Origin: Rhodospirillaceae bacterium
GTDB lineage: Bacteria; Pseudomonadota; Alphaproteobacteria; Rhodospirillales; Rhodospirillaceae
Reading direction: 5' to 3'
Length of the DNA stretch: 64,000 bases
Assembly (NCBI GenBank): GCA_029243545.1
Contig: JAQWRV010000007.1
Span: 1-64,000, forward strand
Made by a program: the position numbers and the translations under genes. The notes under the pieces are model-generated. The model worked only from the letters and a program-made list of their open reading frames with translations. It was not told the DNA's origin and made no database searches. This document shows, piece after piece, positions 47,066 through 54,884 of this stretch. Position 1 is the stretch's first letter. Each line of letters begins with the position of its first letter.

Positions 47066-47345
47066 CTAATAAATGCGTTCATCCCCATATACGCCCCTGC
47101 TATACCCCTCCTCGCTTAATGCAATAAATACGTGTGGATCATTGTCGAAGGCAGCAGCCGCCGATTTAAGGTGAGGCCACGCCTCTTCCCACCAGTTCGT
47201 CTGAACCAATAGCAAACCTAATTTACCGTGTACCGAGGTTTGCTCTAGAGGCCTGCTAAGAAGGTCGCGATTTCAGTTCAGCGTCCGCTAAACGTCCGTC
47301 CTGATGATTGCTAACAGCCTGCTCGAACGCTTCTTTGTCGGACAC
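47066..47345 (-). pseudogene. frameshifted TPR-type remnant upstream of valS
   Basis: Reading leftward from a GTG at 47345, codons give SDKEAFEQAVSNHQDGRLAD followed by AELKSR, a typical first TPR helix pair. The frame then stops, but the neighbouring frame carries on with RDLLSRPLEQTSVHGKLGLL, LVQTNWWEEAWPHLKSAAAA and FDNDPHVFIALSE, ending at a TAG at 47066. A single-base shift near 47270-47285 explains the break. The rest of the protein is absent. The gap between valS and the NmrA-like gene otherwise holds no gene that I can support. Confidence 0.45.
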
Positions 47346-47553
47346 TTAGAATTTTCTATTCTTATGTATATGCACCCTGTCTGCGTCGGAGCTAAAGAAC
47401 AATCCCTCATCTCTTCTGATCTACCATGAACGCGCAACTTGTGTGTTCGGTGAGACTCCGGCTGATTTCGCTCAGTTCCCGGATTCATTTGAACATTTTG
47501 CTGTGACACTGCAGACTGCGCAAACGTACATTCTGGTATTGGAGAGTATAATC

Positions 47554-48273
47554 ATGTTTCGTTTCATAGGGTTAGCGGTAACACTTTTGTTGGCAACGAC
47601 GTCGGAAAGAGCCTTGGCCAATAACGGTATCCTCGTATTCGGAGGAACCGGACTACTGGGTTCTGAAATTGTCATGGATTTATTGGATGCCGGTGAAGAC
47701 GTAACGGTCTTTACCCGGCCCACGTCCAAACGCGAACGCCTGCAAGGCCTTGATGTGTCTTACGTCACCGGTGACGTACTCAATGAAGGCGACGTGAAAG
47801 CGGCGCTCAAGTCAGGTCCCTATCGTGTGGTGATTGACGCGCTCGCCCGTGATGGCGGCGTCGGCCCAGAGTTTTACATAGACAGCATGAAGTATATGTC
47901 GGCATGGGCTGCTGATACCGGTGTTAAACAGTTTATTTTGCATGGATCCGTTGGCGCCGGACTCAGCCGCGCCATTTACCCTGAAGACCGGTGGGAGTTT
48001 ATGGCCGCGACTATTACCGCTAAGGACTTGGCTGAGCGACACCTTATGGAAAGCGGCACGCCCTACACCATCATCCGCAACCTCAACCTGCTACCCATCG
48101 AAGTACCTGAATCAGGCAAAACCTATCTGACTGAGGATCAATTGCTTGGTGGGCCGGTAACCCGTGACGGACTCGCCCGCCTCAATATGGAATGTATGGA
48201 CAACGACGCCTGCATCAATGAGATCTTCCACGGCATCGACCCCGATGTGGTTGATCCACGGCGAAGAAATTAA
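47554..48273 (+). CDS. exported NmrA-like / NAD(P)-binding Rossmann-fold protein
   Basis: From the ATG at 47554 (GGAG ten bases upstream) the product has 239 residues. A signal peptide (about 1-23, ERALA-N) precedes the nucleotide-binding motif ILVFGGTGLLGSEIVMDLLD and VTVFTRPTSKRERL, then DVSYVTGDVLNEGDVKAAL, a KQFILHGSVGAGLS strand and YTIIRNLNLLP. This fits the atypical short-chain dehydrogenase/NmrA group. Export of a Rossmann protein is unusual, and the signal could be an uncleaved anchor. The upstream 37-codon extension looks non-coding. A decayed copy follows directly. Confidence 0.78.
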   Translation: MFRFIGLAVTLLLATTSERALANNGILVFGGTGLLGSEIVMDLLDAGEDVTVFTRPTSKRERLQGLDVSYVTGDVLNEGDVKAALKSGPYRVVIDALARDGGVGPEFYIDSMKYMSAWAADTGVKQFILHGSVGAGLSRAIYPEDRWEFMAATITAKDLAERHLMESGTPYTIIRNLNLLPIEVPESGKTYLTEDQLLGGPVTRDGLARLNMECMDNDACINEIFHGIDPDVVDPRRRN

Positions 48274-48498
48274 GCGGTTCAGGTTCGAGATACTGGAGAG
48301 CACAACGAGAAAACTCACTGGGCTTTAATTGCGGCGATATTCCTTTTTGTTTTAGCTCCTTTGTCTGATGCCGAAACAAGTGAGGGCGCTCTGGTCTTTG
48401 GCGGCACCGGGCGATTGGGTGCCAAGGTCGCCGTGACTTTGGTCGGCGCGTCTGTAATATTTTCGTCGCAAGTAGATACCAAAAATTCATTCACTTAA
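48274..48498 (+). pseudogene. remnant of a tandem copy of the NmrA-like gene
   Basis: Directly after the stop of the intact gene, in the same frame, codons encode a signal-like segment THWALIAAIFLFVLAPLSDA, then ETSEGALVFGGTGRLGAKVA and VTLVGASVIF before a TAA at 48496-48498. This repeats the layout of the intact neighbour (signal peptide, then VFGGTGxLG). The copy lacks an ATG/GTG/TTG at a sensible place and everything after the first Rossmann helix. It is best read as the 5' end of a tandem duplicate cut off where the convergent monooxygenase gene begins. Confidence 0.55.
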
Positions 48499-49745
48499 AA
48501 CAGATCATCCGTCGCCTCTTCAATCGCGTTGATTTCATGATTTTCAGTGGGCAAACCCAAAGCCCAAGCGCCGAAAGGTGCTGTATTCAAATCCCAGTTC
48601 TGGCTGATGTGCGCCGCCATGCCGGTGATGTTTGTATGGTAGCGCTGCACCGGATTATCGGCCGTGAGGCCACTGGCTCCCATCTGCTTGATTATGCGCT
48701 CAACAGAAGAGACACAGAGCTTTCCCATGAAAGCACCATCCGCACGCATTTTAACCCACTCGTCTTTGGTCAAAGAGCGCTTTGCCTTCCCGGCGCTATC
48801 CAATAAATCGCAGATGCGATAAAAAATATCCTGAGCAGCCCGCACTTCTGCGGCCGATTCCGACAGCCGCGTTTGAACTGGAACTTGAGCGGCGACTGCT
48901 TCACCGCGCATCTGTCCAAAGCGTTTGCGTGTGAGTTCTGTGTAAGCGTTGATGGCGCCTTTCGCCGTGCCAAGTGTCGGTCCAAGGGTCACACTGCCAA
49001 AATACTGAGAAAAGCAGACTTGATTGATAAACCCTGGATGGCCTTTGCTGCCTTCCGTCGCACCGCCCCGCATTTCCTTGCGCCAGACAGTACGGTGCTT
49101 TGGCACGAACACATCTTTGACAACCACATCGTTGGATCCAGTTCCACGCAAGGCTGTGGTGTGCCAGGTATCGATAATATCGTAGTCAGTTTTCGGTAAA
49201 GCCAGTTCAAGCAGATTGTGCTCTTTCCGTGCAGTTTCATCATCGGGCATTGCACCGAGAATGACCCAGTCCGCATGGTCGATCCCACTTGTAAATTTCC
49301 AGCGACCAGTCAGGCGATAGCCACCATCGGCGTCTTTAAGACGGCAAGACAATCCGCCGGCAGCGGCAGTGGAGATCAAGATATCCGGTGTCTCTTTCCA
49401 AATCTCGGCTTGCGCCTCCAATGGCAATCGCGCGGCGATCCAGCCATGCAGGCCAACGACGCATTGAATCCAAGCTGTCGAACCGCAGCCCAGAGCCAGC
49501 GCTTCGCCGATGCGGAGGTGCGTACTCCAATCACCTTCATACCCGCCAAACATGCGAGGCTGAAAAACTTTGAGCAGACCAAGACGGTGGAGATCCGCCA
49601 TTGTCTCGTTTGGGAGTTTGCGTGCGGCCTCAGTTTGCCCGGCGCGATCCGACAATACTATCGCCAGGTTTCGCGCCCGTGAAAGCAACTCTTCCGCACT
49701 TGGCAGGTCTAGCGTTTTGGCCTCTAGTTTAGGCTGAACAGTCAT
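48495..49745 (-). CDS. acyl-CoA-dehydrogenase-fold flavin-dependent monooxygenase
   Basis: The 416-residue product starts at an ATG with AGAGG upstream; a longer frame adds 21 residues. It has the three-part acyl-CoA dehydrogenase fold: N-terminal helices (LLKVFQPRMFGGYEGDWSTH), a beta middle (GYRLTGRWKFTSGIDHADWV; RGTGSNDVVVKDVFVPKHRT) and a C-terminal helical part (KQMGASGLTADNPVQRYHTN). The SGIDHADWV and GSNDVVVKDVFVP segments fit the two-component monooxygenase branch (HpaB-like group, HsaA, DszC) rather than true dehydrogenases. These use reduced flavin from a partner reductase, which is not seen nearby. Substrate unknown; aromatic or sulfur compounds are typical of the group. Confidence 0.8.
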   Translation of the reverse strand: MTVQPKLEAKTLDLPSAEELLSRARNLAIVLSDRAGQTEAARKLPNETMADLHRLGLLKVFQPRMFGGYEGDWSTHLRIGEALALGCGSTAWIQCVVGLHGWIAARLPLEAQAEIWKETPDILISTAAAGGLSCRLKDADGGYRLTGRWKFTSGIDHADWVILGAMPDDETARKEHNLLELALPKTDYDIIDTWHTTALRGTGSNDVVVKDVFVPKHRTVWRKEMRGGATEGSKGHPGFINQVCFSQYFGSVTLGPTLGTAKGAINAYTELTRKRFGQMRGEAVAAQVPVQTRLSESAAEVRAAQDIFYRICDLLDSAGKAKRSLTKDEWVKMRADGAFMGKLCVSSVERIIKQMGASGLTADNPVQRYHTNITGMAAHISQNWDLNTAPFGAWALGLPTENHEINAIEEATDDLF

Positions 49746-49877
49746 GAAAGGCCTCTGAACACACTGAGTTCCAACGCATATAGTCTTGGATTTAGCACGA
49801 CTGGGCAATCGGGCACGAATACTGGCGACCAGAGAACGAGCTCGCCTATCGAGGATAGATTATTATGAGAGCCACAA

Positions 49878-49908
49878 AGAAAAAAGCCCCGGGCTATAGG
49901 CCCAGGGG
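49878..49908 (-). terminator. minus-strand terminator-like hairpin between divergent genes
   Basis: The sequence CCCCGGGC / GCCC(A)GGGG forms an eight-pair stem with one bulged A. On the minus strand it is followed by TTTTTTCTTT. No gene ends just upstream of it on that strand. It lies about 130 bases before the monooxygenase start, so it may act as a leader attenuator or end an antisense or unannotated transcript. Confidence 0.6.
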
Positions 49909-49958
49909 GTATCAGGTTATTCTTGAAACAGACCTTATCTTTTCGGAGCCGAAGAAAC

Positions 49959-50879
49959 ATGGTGCATAAAAAACTTTTGAGCGTAGTCTCAGGCGCAGCG
50001 ATGCTTGCGTTGCCCGCTGGGGCTCAAGCGCCGTTGCGGGGCACGTCTACCGATGATTGGACAGGATGGGGCGTGTTGGCCGAGGGTAAAGGGTATGCAC
50101 CCACCGCCATGGGCCAGGTTCATTTTCGTGATATTGGCCCACGTGAAGATCGCCACCCCATTGTTTTGCTGCACCAGTCGCCGATGTCGATGATCCAATT
50201 TGCTGAAGTCCAAAACGCTTTGGCCGACATGGGGGTGCGGTCGGTCACTGTAGACACGCCTGGATACGGCATGTCTGATCCACCTAATAAGCAGCCTTCA
50301 ATCAAGGACTACGCAGATATTCTGGTAGATGTTTTTGACTACCTCAAACTAGATAAAGTCTTGATTGCTGGCCACCATACTGGGGCGGCTATCGCAGCGT
50401 CTTTCGCATCCGACTATCCTAACCGCGTCACTGCAATCATCATGCACGGTGTGCCCCAGCTCACGGCAGAAGAATCCAGTGGTCATCCCTCCCTTCATCC
50501 TAAGCCTCGTACTCCTCTGGCCGACGGATCTCATCTCAGCCATTCTTTCCAAGGGCGGACTCCTCCCGACAGTGCCCAAATTCTCGAAGCACGGACATGG
50601 ATGACGCTTACCAGCTTTATCAGCGGTCCCAACCTCGCGCATTGGGCTGTCTTTCATTATGACATGCTGCCCGACTTGGAAGCGATTAAGGCGCCAGGGT
50701 TGATCCTCTCGGATGCAAATGACTCACTTCACCCGATCGACCTGCGCGTTGCAGAAATGCGGCCTGATTTTGAATATGTCGAATTTTCGCAGGGCAGCAT
50801 TTTCGCATTCATGACAGAACCTAAGCGCTGGGCAAAAATCGCCGCAGAATACAAATCAAAGATCGAGACGCCTGAGTAA
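49959..50879 (+). CDS. exported alpha/beta hydrolase with histidine at the nucleophile position
   Basis: From the ATG at 49959 (GGAG upstream) the product has 306 residues. A signal peptide (about 1-23, PAGAQA) is followed by an alpha/beta hydrolase fold: HPIVLLHQSPMSMIQFAEVQ, SVTVDTPGYGMSDPPNKQPS, and an elbow reading VLIAGHHTGAAIAASFASDY. The nucleophile position holds His, as in the cytoplasmic hydrolase at 38949-39773. HQSPMS and TPGYGxSD are also shared, so the two are clear relatives. The usual late catalytic histidine is not obvious in the C-terminal segment (SQGSIFAFMTEP). It may be a binding protein or use different chemistry. Confidence 0.8.
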   Translation: MVHKKLLSVVSGAAMLALPAGAQAPLRGTSTDDWTGWGVLAEGKGYAPTAMGQVHFRDIGPREDRHPIVLLHQSPMSMIQFAEVQNALADMGVRSVTVDTPGYGMSDPPNKQPSIKDYADILVDVFDYLKLDKVLIAGHHTGAAIAASFASDYPNRVTAIIMHGVPQLTAEESSGHPSLHPKPRTPLADGSHLSHSFQGRTPPDSAQILEARTWMTLTSFISGPNLAHWAVFHYDMLPDLEAIKAPGLILSDANDSLHPIDLRVAEMRPDFEYVEFSQGSIFAFMTEPKRWAKIAAEYKSKIETPE

Positions 50880-50906
50880 CTTTTTCTGCGTACCGAAGCT
50901 GAGCCC

Positions 50907-50936
50907 TAATGTCCGCTTATGGCTAAAAGCGGACAT
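50907..50936. repeat. palindromic repeat, copy 1
   Basis: ATGTCCGCTT / AAGCGGACAT form a 10-base-pair hairpin with a short loop containing ATGGCTA. A related copy in inverted orientation lies at 51160-51188. Confidence 0.65.
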
Positions 50937-51020
50937 CGATCATTTGTCTTAACAGTGAAAATAGTTGCCGCTCTACTTAAATAGCGAAAGCTGCTTGTGT
51001 CAGAGCAATACTAACCAAAC

Positions 51021-51050
51021 AAAAGAAAAACCCCCATCGTGAGATGGAGG
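51021..51050 (-). terminator. terminator-like hairpin on the minus strand
   Basis: CCTCCATC / GATGGGGG (one mismatch) with a 4-base loop, followed on the minus strand by TTTTTCTTTT. It is the second terminator-like element after the CbiX-like gene in that direction. Confidence 0.65.
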
Positions 51051-51159
51051 CTGATCTTAGGTTTCGGTGTGTTTTTTATTTCTGGATATAACTATACACG
51101 TGCCACTTCAGCTATTTGAGTTGAGCAGCAATTATTTTTACTGTTGCGACCAAATGTCG

Positions 51160-51188
51160 AATGTCCGCTAATAGCCATAAGCGGATAT
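51160..51188. repeat. palindromic repeat, copy 2 (inverted)
   Basis: ATGTCCGCT / AGCGGATAT forms a hairpin. Its reverse complement matches copy 1 at 50907-50936 at most positions, including CCGCTTATGGCT. Together the two copies frame about 280 bases of non-coding DNA. Confidence 0.65.
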
Positions 51189-51200
51189 AGACACACTAAA

Positions 51201-51223
51201 AGAAAACCCCACCGAAGCGGGGT
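51201..51223 (-). terminator. terminator of the ABC-TetR-CbiX operon
   Basis: On the minus strand ACCCCGCTTCGGTGGGGT forms a short GC stem with a GCTTCGGT loop followed by TTTTCTTTT. It lies about 50 bases after the stop of the CbiX-like gene. Confidence 0.7.
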
Positions 51224-51274
51224 GATCAAGCTAACAAAATTTTTGTTTTTTATGCGGTCCTACGTCCAATACCC

Positions 51275-52375
51275 TTATAAGCTAGCCGCTTGTCGACGTA
51301 CTGTCTCAACAACCCATGTAGTGAAATTGGGATGCTGGGACATCCCCTTTTCATTAAACTTATAATCCAGTCCGCGCAAATCCTGCGTGATGTGATGCTG
51401 CAGGCCGTCGGCGGAGACAGACGGTGAAATCACGATCAGCGACTTTCCGCTGCGCTGGGCCTGCTGCATCCAACGCCTGAGCTTCCGCACATTTCCTTCC
51501 CGGACAGGCGGAATGGCATCGTCTTGTAAGTTTATGGCCTTCACATCGCTAAACCCGCCGGCGTCTTTGATTTGGCTGGCCAGGCTTTCGATCACCGGCA
51601 GATCGAGCACATTGTCGAACTCATCTTCCGGGCCGTGGGCGATGAGGAACACGACTTCGTTAGCCGGGTCAGCACTGATCTCATTGGCGTAATCGGTCAG
51701 AATGTCTCCGATGAGGGGGTCGTCATCCATGTTAGGCGCGAACACCAGGCGGGCCTTGGTTTTAACGGGTTTGACGCTGAGGTAAGACGACTCATCCCGT
51801 TGACCGAGGATGTATTCCCATTGCCGGGTCATGGAATTGTAGACCGTAGACGTGGTCTGCACCAAGACGATGGTCTCAGCACCGGCGGCTTCCAGGTCGT
51901 CAAAGGCCGCCTGGAGATGGGAGGACGTCATCATGGCCATGCCGTAGCCGATTACAGTCGGATATTCAGCGGCGAGCGACTTGACGGAATCGGTGACGAG
52001 GCGGTCTCCCCTTTCGCTCACACCGTGGGAAAGGATCAGCACTCCAATATCACCTTTGACATCGGCGCCGCTGACATACCAGGAATAGTTCTCGCCCATT
52101 TGTGCTACGTTGAGGCGCAACTCGTTGTCGGTGAGGGCCCGGTAAAGGGCGATCTTTGCCTTGAGACCGGTAATAACGTCATCGCTGAGCATATCGCGCA
52201 TATCCATGCCCATGCGGCGGCGGCCCTGATCATCGGCCGGCGGCATGGGCATATCATGCCCTTGATACCCTCCGGCAGTGTGAGCGCTGTGGTCTTCCTG
52301 GGCCCCGAGCGGGGCTGATCCGCTTGCCAAAACAAAAAGAGAAATACCGAGGGTCAAAACGTGTGTGGGATTCAT
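51275..52375 (-). CDS. exported CbiX/sirohydrochlorin-chelatase-like protein with His/Met-rich N-terminus
   Basis: The 366-residue product has a signal peptide (about 1-25, SAPLGAQ). A stretch rich in His and Met follows (about 26-65: DHSAHTAGGYQGHDMPMPP, then RRRMGMDMRDM), of the kind that binds soft metals. Two chelatase-like half domains come next, each with the family's strand-histidine motif: IGVLILSHGVSERGDRLV (about 110) and EVVFLIAHGPEDEFDN (about 248). CbiX-type chelatases insert Co, Ni or Fe into tetrapyrroles and are normally cytoplasmic. An exported, metal-box version is unusual. Its ATG overlaps the TetR gene stop (ATGA), and it is the last gene of a four-gene operon. Confidence 0.78.
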   Translation of the reverse strand: MNPTHVLTLGISLFVLASGSAPLGAQEDHSAHTAGGYQGHDMPMPPADDQGRRRMGMDMRDMLSDDVITGLKAKIALYRALTDNELRLNVAQMGENYSWYVSGADVKGDIGVLILSHGVSERGDRLVTDSVKSLAAEYPTVIGYGMAMMTSSHLQAAFDDLEAAGAETIVLVQTTSTVYNSMTRQWEYILGQRDESSYLSVKPVKTKARLVFAPNMDDDPLIGDILTDYANEISADPANEVVFLIAHGPEDEFDNVLDLPVIESLASQIKDAGGFSDVKAINLQDDAIPPVREGNVRKLRRWMQQAQRSGKSLIVISPSVSADGLQHHITQDLRGLDYKFNEKGMSQHPNFTTWVVETVRRQAASL

Positions 52376-53013
52376 GTTTGTGCTCTCCCTTGAGCGTGAC
52401 GGATTGGTTTTATGAGGGGGTGAGACGCTGACTCCAGTACGGCCAGAACACCGGACCGGAGCTCGGCCGTTATGCTTTCAACGCCGCCGTTTTCCAGTGC
52501 AAGCGCTGCCGCCGACTGGACCATGCCGGAAATCATCGAAGCAATCGTGACGGCATTGCGGCCCGAGCCTTCAAGGCTATCCGCAACAGCGGCGGAAAGA
52601 GTTTTATAGAGCCTGATATGTAACCGCAGGACCTTCTTGCGCGCATTTGGCGCAACAGCCTGTAATTCTTTTGCCAATTCATAGGAGGCGTGATCCGGCC
52701 CGGTCGCAAAATCCATTTGAGCCTCGACCCAGGCCAGAACCCTATCCCGCGGTGGCCGTAAACCTTCCGCGATGACCTTGTTGCGCGCGTCCACCGGCTC
52801 CATAGCGTGCTCGACACAGGCGATAAGCAGATCATCCTTATTGGCGAAATAGTGATAGAAGGAACTGCGTTTAAGCCCAACGGAACGGGCCACGGACCCG
52901 ATATCAACTCCCAAATACCCCTTCGCCTGGAACAGCCGCAGAGCTTCCGTCAGGATTCGGCCCCGCTGTTGGGCGACATGTTCCTCGACTGTGGGGGCGG
53001 CGATCTTCGGCAT
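52372..53013 (-). CDS. TetR-family transcriptional regulator
   Basis: The 213-residue product has an N-terminal helix-turn-helix (about 15-65: RILTEALRLFQAKGYLGVDI, GSVARSVGLKRSSFYHYFAN, KDDLLIACVEHAM) and a helical ligand-binding C-terminal domain. It lies inside the operon, 6 bases after the ATPase gene, and overlaps the CbiX-like gene by four bases. The perfect palindrome at 54866-54884 in front of the operon is the likely operator, so autoregulation is expected. The inducer may be the transporter's substrate. Confidence 0.9.
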   Translation of the reverse strand: MPKIAAPTVEEHVAQQRGRILTEALRLFQAKGYLGVDIGSVARSVGLKRSSFYHYFANKDDLLIACVEHAMEPVDARNKVIAEGLRPPRDRVLAWVEAQMDFATGPDHASYELAKELQAVAPNARKKVLRLHIRLYKTLSAAVADSLEGSGRNAVTIASMISGMVQSAAALALENGGVESITAELRSGVLAVLESASHPLIKPIRHAQGRAQT

Positions 53014-53019
53014 GGGGCG

Positions 53020-53715
53020 TTAGGACTGCGGCCCGCCGGCCGCCGCCCTGGTTAAACAGCCGTCTTCCATGTTCACCACCTGATCCGCCCAGGGCAGATT
53101 GGCCTGATCGTGGGTCACCATGAGGGTGGCAACTCCGTGTTGTTTGGTCTGCTTGGCAAGCAGTTCGACCACTTCCCGGCCCCGGCTTTGATCGAGCATG
53201 GAGGTCGGCTCATCGACCAGCAGGACAACCGGTTCTGACATGAGCGCACGCGCAATTCCGACCCGTTGACGCTCTCCGCCGGACAATTGATGAGGCCGGT
53301 GACCGGCCCTGTGAGACAGGTCAACTTCATTGAGGAGGTCCCGGGCCCTGTCTCTGTTTTCACGGTTTGGTGTGCGGCCGGAAATGTGAGTCATAAGGAG
53401 GAGCTGGTCCATGGTCGTCAAGGCGGCCACGAGGTTTGACTGCTGAAAGATAAAGCCAATGCGTTCCCGCCGGAGCCGGGACCGTTGATTTTCAGTCATG
53501 GCCGTGAGGTCCTGACCGTCAATGGTGACGCGCCCGGTAGTCGGCGGAAGCAGCCCACCACAGACAGCAAGCAAACTCGATTTTCCCGCGCCCGATGGAC
53601 CCATCACCGCACAGAGGGACCCCGCATTGGCAGACAACGATACGGACTCAAGCGCTGTGACCTTTTGATCGCCATCACCAAGGACAAGCGAAACTGAATC
53701 GACGGTAATGGTCAT
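53020..53715 (-). CDS. ABC transporter ATP-binding protein (LolD/MacB type)
   Basis: The 231-residue ATPase has Walker A (MGPSGAGKSSLLAVCGG), Q-loop (IGFIFQQSNLVAALTTMDQL), signature (HQLSGGERQRVGIARALMSE), Walker B (PVVLLVDEPTSMLDQSRG) and H-loop (TLMVTHDQANLPW) motifs. The sequence is of the group that pairs with FtsX/MacB-type permeases, which do mechanical work on periplasmic clients and not classical import. Its start overlaps the permease stop by four bases. Confidence 0.94.
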   Translation of the reverse strand: MTITVDSVSLVLGDGDQKVTALESVSLSANAGSLCAVMGPSGAGKSSLLAVCGGLLPPTTGRVTIDGQDLTAMTENQRSRLRRERIGFIFQQSNLVAALTTMDQLLLMTHISGRTPNRENRDRARDLLNEVDLSHRAGHRPHQLSGGERQRVGIARALMSEPVVLLVDEPTSMLDQSRGREVVELLAKQTKQHGVATLMVTHDQANLPWADQVVNMEDGCLTRAAAGGPQS

Positions 53716-54851
53716 CGCAACTGTCCTAAAGCAATGATGGGGTCAATGCCGGCGATGGTGCGCACAGCCAAAGCAGCGCCCACTAGACCACCGCCAATAA
53801 CCAAGCCACCGGAAATCAGCATGGCGTTAATATCAATCACGTAGGGAATATCAGTGCGGTCCACGATGTAAGTGCCGAGACCGTAGCCGACTAAAACACC
53901 GGCGATGCAGGCGAGCGTCAGCAACATGAACGCTTGAGCTAAGGCATCGCCCACGAGGTATCCTGTGGACGCACCAAGCGCCTTAATAAGACCGATCTCT
54001 TGCGTGCGTTGAATGGTCCAGACGGTGAAGAATGCGCCGATCACCAGCGTGGAAATAACCAACAAAAAGCCTTGGTTGATCCGCACAGAATCACGTTCCG
54101 CGGTGTACCCGGTAGACGCAACAAACGACATGGGTTTGTCCAGGGTGACGGTAAACTGCGCGTCATCGATAGCAGCAACGTCCGCCGTCTCTTCAAGGTC
54201 AAGCGCAACGACTGTGGCGAAGTCATACAAAATATCCGGTAGCGATTCTCCCGGTAGCGCACCTCCCGGAGGACCATAAGACGCTTCTGCCCAGAGCCGG
54301 AATGGCGCATAGACGACGGGCGTATGGGCGATGTTGTTGTGCGCGTTTACGATGCCGACCACTTTGAGTTCAGTCAGAACACGATCCAGGACAATGGTGT
54401 CGCCGATTTCTACGTTGTTATCCTCAACCAGCATACGGCTAACGACCACGCCGTACGGGTCATTGCCGATGGGTTGGCCGATGTTGGCTCCGGGATCAAT
54501 AAACGTACCCGGCTCCATGCCCCAGAGCGCCACATTGACCGGGTCGCCTTTCGACGTGCGGGCGTTAAACAGGGTGTTGCCGAGCGGCACGGCTGCGTTG
54601 ACACCGCTTTGTTCAGCCCAGCCTTCCCACGTGGTGCGCTCCACCATGCTGTTGGACCAGGTTGGCTTGTCGTCAAACTCAAAAGCGATGTGAGTGATGG
54701 GTAAGGCCCGGATTCCGGAAATATTGCGGTCAACCAAGCCACTCGACAATCCGGTCAGCAGCACCATCATCAAGGCGACCATGACGATAACGGTTGCCAT
54801 CAATACAAAGCGGCCTTTGGCAAAGGCTAGGTCGCGAACGGCGAGAAACAT
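53712..54851 (-). CDS. FtsX/MacB-type ABC transporter permease
   Basis: I start it at the ATG at 54851 (MFLAVRDLAFAKGRF), 379 residues; the longer frame would run through the operator. Layout is one N-terminal helix (FVLMATVIVMVALMMVLLTG), a large periplasmic domain (about 40-260, including GMEPGTFIDPGANIGQPIGN), then three helices at the C-terminus (GFLLVISTLVIGAFFTVWTI; AFMLLTLACIAGVLVGYGLG; ISGGLVIGGGLVGAALAVRT). This is the FtsX fold. It is the first gene of the operon permease-ATPase-TetR-CbiX-like. Client or substrate unknown. Confidence 0.9.
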   Translation of the reverse strand: MFLAVRDLAFAKGRFVLMATVIVMVALMMVLLTGLSSGLVDRNISGIRALPITHIAFEFDDKPTWSNSMVERTTWEGWAEQSGVNAAVPLGNTLFNARTSKGDPVNVALWGMEPGTFIDPGANIGQPIGNDPYGVVVSRMLVEDNNVEIGDTIVLDRVLTELKVVGIVNAHNNIAHTPVVYAPFRLWAEASYGPPGGALPGESLPDILYDFATVVALDLEETADVAAIDDAQFTVTLDKPMSFVASTGYTAERDSVRINQGFLLVISTLVIGAFFTVWTIQRTQEIGLIKALGASTGYLVGDALAQAFMLLTLACIAGVLVGYGLGTYIVDRTDIPYVIDINAMLISGGLVIGGGLVGAALAVRTIAGIDPIIALGQLR

Positions 54852-54865
54852 AAAGTAGCCTATTT

Positions 54866-54884
54866 TATCGACAGTATGTCGATA
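54866..54884. promoter_or_regulatory. perfect palindrome, likely TetR operator
   Basis: TATCGACA-GTA-TGTCGATA is an exact 8+3+8 inverted repeat ending 14 bases before the permease ATG. Its size and position at the head of an operon that encodes a TetR regulator make it the probable operator, where binding would block transcription. Confidence 0.75.

Noticed and set aside
49959-54884. A genomic island with integrase or transposase around the ABC-TetR operon
   Set aside because: No integrase, transposase, tRNA target or direct-repeat boundary was seen; only the small palindromic repeats at 50907-51188 are present.
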